A DNA stretch of 64,000 nt from Girardinichthys multiradiatus (lineage: Eukaryota > Chordata > Actinopteri > Cyprinodontiformes > Goodeidae). The stretch lies in assembly GCF_021462225.1 (NCBI RefSeq), contig NC_061804.1:38205975-38269974 (forward strand), read 5' to 3'. Under the pieces are notes generated by a model. The model worked only from the letters and a program-made list of their open reading frames with translations. It made no database searches and was not told the DNA's origin. Made by a program: the position numbers and the translations under genes. Positions 24,301 through 33,300 of the stretch are shown piece by piece; position 1 is the first letter of the stretch, and each line of letters opens with the position of its first letter.

Positions 24301-27300
24301 TTTCCATTGATGATTTTTGTGTGATTTTGTTGTCAGCACATTCAACTTTGTACAAAACAAAGTATCCAATGAGAATATTTCATTCATTCAGATCTAGGAT
24401 GTGTTATTTGAGTCTTTATTTTTTTGAGCAGTGTATTTTCTGTGCTATAATCAAAAACTTATACATTAGTTTGCTAAACTCTACTAGGATGTTGGTCAGC
24501 AGAGACCGAGGTCATCATGAGGTGCTGTGGGTCTGCTTCTCTTGAATTTTATTTAGGTTTTTTTTAAAATCGTTTTTACATATTTTTTTTCAGCACTTTT
24601 AGGTATTGCTTGCTGTTTTTAAGAAGTTCTTTTCGAATTATTTAAATTAGACTTTGCTGTGCGGTGCGGACTGTGTGAACTTTACAGGACTGGATCTACC
24701 GTCAACTCTGTGAAACAACCACACCGATCCACACCCAGCTAATTCCTCTAATCGATGCCTACATCAACTCCATCCTCACTCCAGCGTCCAAGGCCAACCC
24801 TGAGGCTACCAATCAGCCAATTACTGAGCAGGAAATCCTCAATGTCTTTCAGAGCTCTGCAGGGGTGAGTCATTCCGGACCAGTACCATCGACCACACTG
24901 CATTAATTTAATTCCAGACCGTCTTAAAACATTAACAGCACCAAACATTGCGTTCTCTTAACTATTTATTTGGTTCAATTTGTGAACTGGATTTATTTTT
25001 AATCCATATATGCTACCAGTTGACTTCAGTAGGATGTAAAAAGCAATAAAACATTTTAATTTGGTCTGTTGTTTACATTTACCCTTGAAGTTGAATGAAG
25101 AAAATCTGGATTTATTGTAGTTTATCCTTTCCAACCAAGGTAGAATAATAACATTCACATTTACTACAATCCCTGGATGATTATGTAATCATGTTACAAA
25201 TTACGAGTGTGGTAAACACATTGTCACTGACGATAGACAACAATCAGACACTGTTGTTGTAGGACAGTCTCATGAATAGGATGCTCAGGGTTCTCCATAA
25301 TGTTCTTCATTTCATGAAGAATCCTGATAAAACACATTTAGGTTTGCTGAACATGACAAAATGTGGAACTTTTCATTGAGCTCGCATAATTTTAAGAGGC
25401 ACTGAATGTATTTGTTGTTTATTTTCTTTGTTTTTTTTTTGCCCACAATTTGTGTCGCTGGACCTGCACTTATTGTTTTTGGAAGTCATAATAATGAGCA
25501 AATTAGGACACTGTGTTGAAATCCCCAGGGAAAAACTTCCATATTGTGATGGTAGCCCCTGACCTGCAGTTGTTGAAATATTTATTTATTTATTTTTTGT
25601 TTAGCAGGCTGATGGAAGTCGACGACATCGCTATTCCATCACCACACAGCTGCTCATCCTTTACTACATCCTGTCTTTCGAAGAGAACCTGTTGGCTAGC
25701 ACTAAACAGCTGGGTAAGACGATATCTGTGTCCTAACAAAAACTCAGCACTGTGCATGCCCTCCCGCTGTGACATTGGCTCACCTCTTATCTGTTAGAAA
25801 TGGCTCACCTGTCTGTGTTGCATCCACTGTCATTTCCTTCACTGAACAATGTTGTTTGTGTTAGTTTTGAAGGAATTTGTCAGACATCAAGAGGAGGAAG
25901 GAAGCTTTCTGTCCCTATTAATGTTATAGAAGACACTTTCACTGTGGATGAGCAGTCATTCATCTTTCTCTCTCTTGGCACTAAGTGTTGGCAGCTTCAT
26001 CGAGAGTAAATGGAGGGCTGACAAACAGCCAAGTCCACTGGCTTTGGGATCACAGCTAACTAGGACACACATAGGCTAGATTAAGCCACCTAGTCTGTGT
26101 TTATTCTCCCACATGACATGCTCTCCTCTCGGCCTTCATTAGGCCAGATTTATGTGCGAGTTTATACCGTCTCTTTAATTGCTGTGCTTACCCAAGTGCT
26201 CCCACAGCCTTCAAGAAGGGACTAATGAAGCCCATCAGAGTGGTGATGAACCCATGTCAAAGAAAAATCACTTCTTCTTTAACTCATCAGTGCTGCAGCT
26301 TTAGTGCCTTTATACAAACCAAATGAAATCTTCTTCTTTATGTACGGTCTCACTCTGTGTTCACTGTTCTACGCTCTGTTTTTAAGCACTGATGCAGAGG
26401 AAGCCAAAGTCCTACTCCGCAGCCTTAATGGACCAGATCCCTATTAAGTACTTGGTTACTCAGGCCCAGGGGCTGCAGCAGGAGCTGGGTGGTGAGTTTC
26501 CAACTTGATATTCGCATTCATTAGGCTAAATGGATGATTAAAACCTAGAGATGCACTGATTAGAATTCAGTTTCCGGTTTCTGATCTCCTGACCTTTTTA
26601 AGCTTTGTCCTGCCGATACAGATTTTAGCCAAATCCAGTTTCTCTTTAAAAACCATAATATAAGAAGATACAAGATCAGCAATCAAAACGTTTTTTCTAA
26701 CCTTCCTGCTATCAATAGTCAGTTATTTATATTAGAAATATAGATGATACCAAGCATCTTGTTAAAGACAGAGGTCACTGTAAAACAGGCTTTTACTAAT
26801 ATTTTAAAACAAATTAATGAAACGCATCACTCGTACTAAAAAAGTTAACTTCGGGTCTTCTTCACACAGTAGCAACATCCACACCAACAAGTGTTGTCAG
26901 CGCAAACTGGAGGGTTTACCGATGGGGAAAAAGATTGGATTTTTGAATTTCCAGACTGCCTAGCTGTAAAATCATCAGAATCTCTAATAATAAAAAACAA
27001 AAGTAGTTCATTTTATCTTAAAGCATGGTTCAAGTAATTTATAAAAAGTGAAATAACTTGTGACTGATTCCAGGTCTGCACTCTGCACTGTTGAGACTAC
27101 TTGCCACCAACTACCCCCACCTGTGTCTGGTGGAGGACTGGGTGTGTGAGGAGGAGGTGACCGGGACCCTTCCCCTGCTGAGGAGGATGATGCTGCCCAC
27201 CAACACATGTAGATACACACAGAGCCAACTGCACCAAGGTAAGATTAATGAGGACGAGTCATTTTTGAAATTCAAGCTCCCTTTCCTTTACTTTACTTAG

Positions 27301-30300
27301 TCTGACACGCAGTAACCCAAGTGAAATTGTCTGAATGAGCTTTTTCTTGTCAAAGTTAAGCCAAAAAACATTTCTAGGAAAGAAAAATGCTGAAAGATAC
27401 CAAGAAGCTCTTTAGCTGAACGATAAATGCAACCTTTTGTTTCTCCAGCCTTCCAGAAATTGCCCTCCAGCAGTCCCAGGCTCAATCGGATCCTGGAGCA
27501 TTTAACTCTGCTTTCACCTGGAGACCTGATCCCTTATGCAGAGGCCCTGACAGCAAGCATGGCCCTGCTGCTGGAGCCCGGCGTGCCTCGACGTCTGCTG
27601 CAGACCCTCAACAAGCTCTGGATGGGCCTAAACACTGTGATGCCCCGCAGGTATCTTCTCTGATGCATACGGTTAAAAGTGCAACAGCTAAATGTGATAA
27701 AGCCTGAAAAACATACGAAAAGATTTAGTGTAATATATTAATAATAATAATTTGATCTAATTCCATTTATTTTAAAAAAGGATAATAGCATCACTTAGCT
27801 GCTCTGGCTTGAAATTCTTTGTAAATAAACATGTTTTTGCTGATTAAAAGTTTTTTGCTAAATTTAATCACTTCTGAAAGGTTAAATATTGATGATGACT
27901 TGATTTTCTGTCTCTGAGGAATGTGAACGGGAGACTCAGTCAAGGGTTAAAGCAAAACTTGCAGGGCAGACGTTTTTGCTCTTAACTTAGGACCACATGC
28001 TCACTGTTTGTGTGAATAGATTGGTATTGAGCAAAGCAACTCTGTGAGTGTGGGTGGACTTGCTTGCTTACATGAGGGTCACCCTCAGTGCGCCCCAGGG
28101 CTCTTAGGAGCATAGTTACCTAAGCTCTGAGCAGACCTATTGATCCAAAGGAGGCCTGGAACAAGAAGAGCTCAGGGCAGGAAAACTCTCCATGAAGGAG
28201 ATGTGAGGGATTGTTGCTTCCCCACCGACTTTAGTCTGTTCCTTGCTCCCTCTTATGTTGAGTGTTTCAGAGATAGAAGAGAGGGGTCCTGGTGAACCTG
28301 GGAGGAGGGCAGCGGTGTCAGATTACACACAGATACATTGATTGATGGGAGTGTGTTAAAACACCTAACGACTTGGAGGTCCAGGACTACCTGCTGTTCA
28401 TAGATCAACATCTGTTTCACCCTAACCAGTGGGGAAACCTCCATGAGCTAATCTTAGTAAACTAAGCCATTAATCTCATACAGTTGAGCTTTACATTGTG
28501 TTTGGGTGTATTTCATTATTCAATAAAACAGCAGAAAGTTTACAGTTGGCATTTTCTTGCTAGCAACTTGGTTACTTTTAAACTAAGCTATACAATGCCC
28601 AGCAAAAGTATTCACACCCCTTTAACTTTTAATATTTTACAAAAAAAATGTAGTGCCTTTCATTGGGATTTTTGAGAGACTAACACAAAGTAGGGTATGA
28701 ATGTGAAGTGGCAGGAATGTGATACTTGCAAAATGTTTTTTACAAAAAAGTATTCCGTGTGGAGTGAAATTGTATTCGGCTCTCTTTTTAGTAGTTGAAT
28801 CAAATTCCAAACCAGTTGCCTTCAGAAAGGATCTACCTAACATTTAGAGTCCATCTGCATGTAATGTAACGTCTGTATAAATCCAGCTGTTCTGTGAAGG
28901 CAGTTCAAGGAGAAAGTTCTCAACATCTCACTGTTCAGCCATTCGAGAATGGAGAGGGTACAGAACAACTGCATACCCAGTAAGACATGGCCTGCCACCT
29001 AAACAGGCCATGCAAAGAAAGAATTAATCGGTGAAAGCAGAAAGAAGGTCTAAAGTACTTCTGGTGGACCTGCAGAGAGCCACAGCATCTATTGACTGAT
29101 CATCTATTAGTTGTACAGTCCATAAATCCTGGACTTCATGATGTGGCAGGAAGAAAGCCATAAAGTCCTGTTTGCAGTTTGCCAGAAACCATGTAGGGGA
29201 CACAGTTACCATGAGGAGGGCCTATAGTCAAAAAGACTTTTGTGAAGAAATACAAACACAGTACCATCCCTAAGGTTAAACATAGTGGTGGTAGCATCAT
29301 GCTGTGGGCCATCATGACTGGATGCTTTACTACAGCGACAGGGGAGCTGGTCAGAGTTTCCAGCAGGACACAGACCCTTAACATACAGCCAGAGCTTCAG
29401 TGGAATAGTTTAGACCAAAACATATTCATGTTTTAGAATGGCCTGGTCAAAGTCAAGATCTCGATCCAATTGACATTCCTTGGCAAAGTTTAAAATTTGA
29501 TGTCCACAAATGCACTCCGTCAAATCAGATTTAGTTTAGGCTATTTTCCAAAAAAGAATTGGCCAAAATGTCTGTCTTTGGATGCGTGAAGCTGGTAGAG
29601 ACACCCCCGGGAAGACTAAAAGGTGGTTCGGCGACTCGGGGAATTTTATTTTAATGTATCAGAGTAAAAGGAGCTGAATATAAATGCAGACCACACAGAT
29701 TTTAGTTGTAAAATATTTAGAAAACAATGGATTATTTTAATTCTACATTAACAACTGTTGGACAATTCATTCTAGTTGTGTTCCCTGTGAAATAGTTTTA
29801 TTGTTCTTCCTGTGTCAGGTTGTGGGTGATGACGGTAAACGCCCTCCAACCTTCAGGCAAGCTGCTCCGTCAGCAGAGGTACACTCAGAACGACCTGATG
29901 GTTGATCCTCTGATTGTTCTGCGCTGTGATCAGAGGGTCTACAGGTAAACGCTGCTCTTTGTCATATTTTCGACAGGCTGATGGTGAATTTAGAGATTCA
30001 CAGACTTTTACATCTGATTGGCCGTCAGGACTCAACAAATGCATATACTGTTAAATGAATAAAAGGGATGTTGTCTGTAAATGCATACATATTTTTTTTT
30101 ATTAGGTGTCCTCCTCTGATGGACATCGTCCTTCACATGCTGAATGGATATCTGCTGGCCTCGAAGGCCTACCTACAGTGTCACCTGAAGGAGACGGCCG
30201 ACTTTGATCGGCAGAATCAGATAGTTTCAAACGTGGCAGTTCCCGGTCAGCCAGATACGCCAGAGGTCACCAGAGAGGAGCTGAAGAACGCACTTCTAGC

Positions 30301-33300
30301 TGCACAGGTGTTTTATGCACTCAAATCACTTCCTATCAAAAGGGTGTACCTTCATGCTAAGGGTGTCTGATAATGTATGACTGCTTAAATCGCTTTAGTC
30401 AAGCAACATGATAACCACTTGTGTCTGTGTGGCTGCAGGACAGCGCAGCAGTCCAGATTCTCCTGGAGATTTGTCTGCCAACCTCTGAAGAGCAGCTATT
30501 GGGGGCCACTACAGAGAGCCTTTTAAGGAACAATCGGGGCCCCGTCCCAGGAAAATCAAAACAAGGAAGCCTCCTGCCGTCAACCAGAGGGAGTGTGGAA
30601 GATACTGAGCCAGAGGGGGGCCTGCTCAGTGACCTGAGGGAGGTGCAGTGCCTCATCTGTTGCCTACTGCATCAGATGTTCATTGCTGACCCAAACATTG
30701 CTAAGTTGGTTCACTTTCAGGTAAATACAGCAGGTGTTAGGTGTCTTACACTGCCTTGCCAAAAACAAAGTCACCACCTGGATTTAACCAAGCAAATAGG
30801 TATGAGTCTCCCATTGGATAATTACTGGATAGGCGATTCTGTTTCAGCTGGCAACAAGTTATTTAACCCCAACTGTTGCAATGAGTTGCTTCTCATTTAT
30901 TAACCAACCATGTTCAAATACACATCCCGTGGTCGTGGAAAATATGTCAGTTTGTTTCATAAGGGTAAAATCATTGGCATCCATCAAGCAGAGATAACAT
31001 CTAAGGAGATTGCAGAAACTACCAAAACTGGGTTAAGAACTGTCCAATGCATTATTAAAAACTGGAAGGATAGTGGGGACCCATCGTCTTCCAGGAAGAA
31101 GTGTGGCCGGAAAAAAGTCCCGAATGATCATAATCTGCGATTAAACGTTTGGTGAAATCAAATTGAAGAAAAACAACAGTAGAACTCCAGGCTATGTTTA
31201 ATAGTGAAAGTAAGAGCATTTCCACACGCACAATGTAAAGGAACTCAAGAGATTGGGACTGAACAGCTGTGTAGCCTTAAGAAAACCACTAATCAGTGAG
31301 GCTAACCGGAGCATAGGGAGCATAAAGATTGCAATGGAAGGTCATATGGTCTGATGAGTCCAGATTTACCCTGTTACCCTGAGTGATGGATGCAGCAGGG
31401 TAAGAAGAGAGGCAGGTGAAGTGATGCACCCATCATGCCTAGTGCCTACTGTACCAGCCTGTCAGAGCAGTGCTATGATCTGGGGTTGCTGCAGGTGGTC
31501 AGGTCTGGGTTCAGCAACAGTATGTGTTCAAAGAATGAGGTCAGCTGACTACCTGAATATACTGAATGACCAGGTTAGTCCATCAATGGATTTTTTCTTT
31601 CCTGATGCCACGGGCATATTCCAAGATGACAATGCCAGGATTCATCAGGATCGAACTGTGAAAGAGTGGTTCAGGGAGCATGAGACATCATTCTAACACA
31701 TGGATTGGCCACCACAGAGTCCACACCTCAACCCCATTGAGGATCTTTGGGATGTCCTGGAGAAGGATTTGTGCAGCGGTCAGACTACCATCATCACTGC
31801 AAGATCTTGGTGAAAAATGAATGGAACACTGGATGGACATAAATATTGCGACATTGCAGAATCTTATCGAAACAATGCCACAGTGAATGCGTGCTGTAAT
31901 CAAAGCTAAAGGCGGTCCAACGAAATATTAGAGTGTGTGACCGTTTTTCTTTTGGCCAGGCAGTGTATCTACCTAGTTTTAGCATCAAAGTAATACCATT
32001 AAATGCTGCAGAGCAGATTTTGGTTTTTAATAAAGGGCCAGGTCATGTTGACCGCATTAGTCACCACGTTGCACCATGACTTCAGCAATAAACGACTGCA
32101 GATCTCCCACAAGTATCAGACAGCTATGTGTTTGCCTTCATCAAAGTATATCCACCTCTATCCACACTGTTGAACAGAAACTACTCTGTCCATGTGAGCA
32201 CACACACCCATGAAACTAGCCTATTTGGATGAGTCGATTGCCTACTCCCTTGTGTTTATGGTTTAATAATAAGTTGAATATTTTCTTTTCCCTCCCCTTG
32301 TGTTAGGGTTACCCTCAGGCTCTACTGCCCCTGACTGTGGCAGGCATCCCCTCCATCCATATCTGTTTGGACTTCATCCCAGAGCTGCTGGCCCAGCCCC
32401 AGCTGGAAAAGCAGGTGAGGCCTCCCTCTTGGTTTCAGGCTTTAAAATCTTGAACTTGCCCTGGGTTTGTGCCAGAGCTTTTCTAATAGACTTGTGCTTT
32501 TTAAAGGCAGCTCCTCTGGGCTGATCTCTACTGTATTTATTAGTTACATAAATAAATGTTACCTCTTGTGCTTGTGCGTTTACCCACAGATCTTTGCAAT
32601 TCAGTTGCTGTCATACCTGTGTACACATTACGCTTTGCCCAAATCCCTGAGTGTGGCCAGATTGGCTATCAGTGTGATGGGAACTCTTTTAACAGGTCAG
32701 CAGCATCTTGTTCTACTCAGCTTTTTGGCTCATTTATGTTATGTTTTTATTCTACCTCTGGCTGTATTCAGCAAACATGATTGTTTAATATCTATGTCCC
32801 TGATGGCTGGTGGCTGCCACCATCTGGCTATTAGCTGTTACTGCAGCCACCCTTCTTTATTACAGTGTACACCACTTACAGCCTCCTTAAGACTGTGCCT
32901 AATATTTGCACTGCTGCTGTATTCATGAGTGTGTGTTGTGGTTTGTAGTGCTGAATCATGCCAAGCGTTTCTCCTTCTTCATGCCCACCCTGCCCTGCCT
33001 GGTGGCGTTCTGTCAGGCCTTCCCTCCTCTTTATGATGATGTGGCAGCTTTGTTGGTACAAGTGGGCCAGGTCTGTGCTTCTGATGTGGCCACCAAAGTC
33101 AGGGACATTGATCCCTTCATTGCCCGTAAGTATAAGAGCCTCTTTGAGATACAGACCTCACATAATTACTCATGTTATGGTGTTTTAAATCTGTGGGTTA
33201 CAAACCTGTTTTTTAATGCAGTTTACTTTCATTGATTGGGGTTAAATTGTGTAATAAGTTAACCTCAAACACTGATCATGTGTAATATTCACATTTTTTG

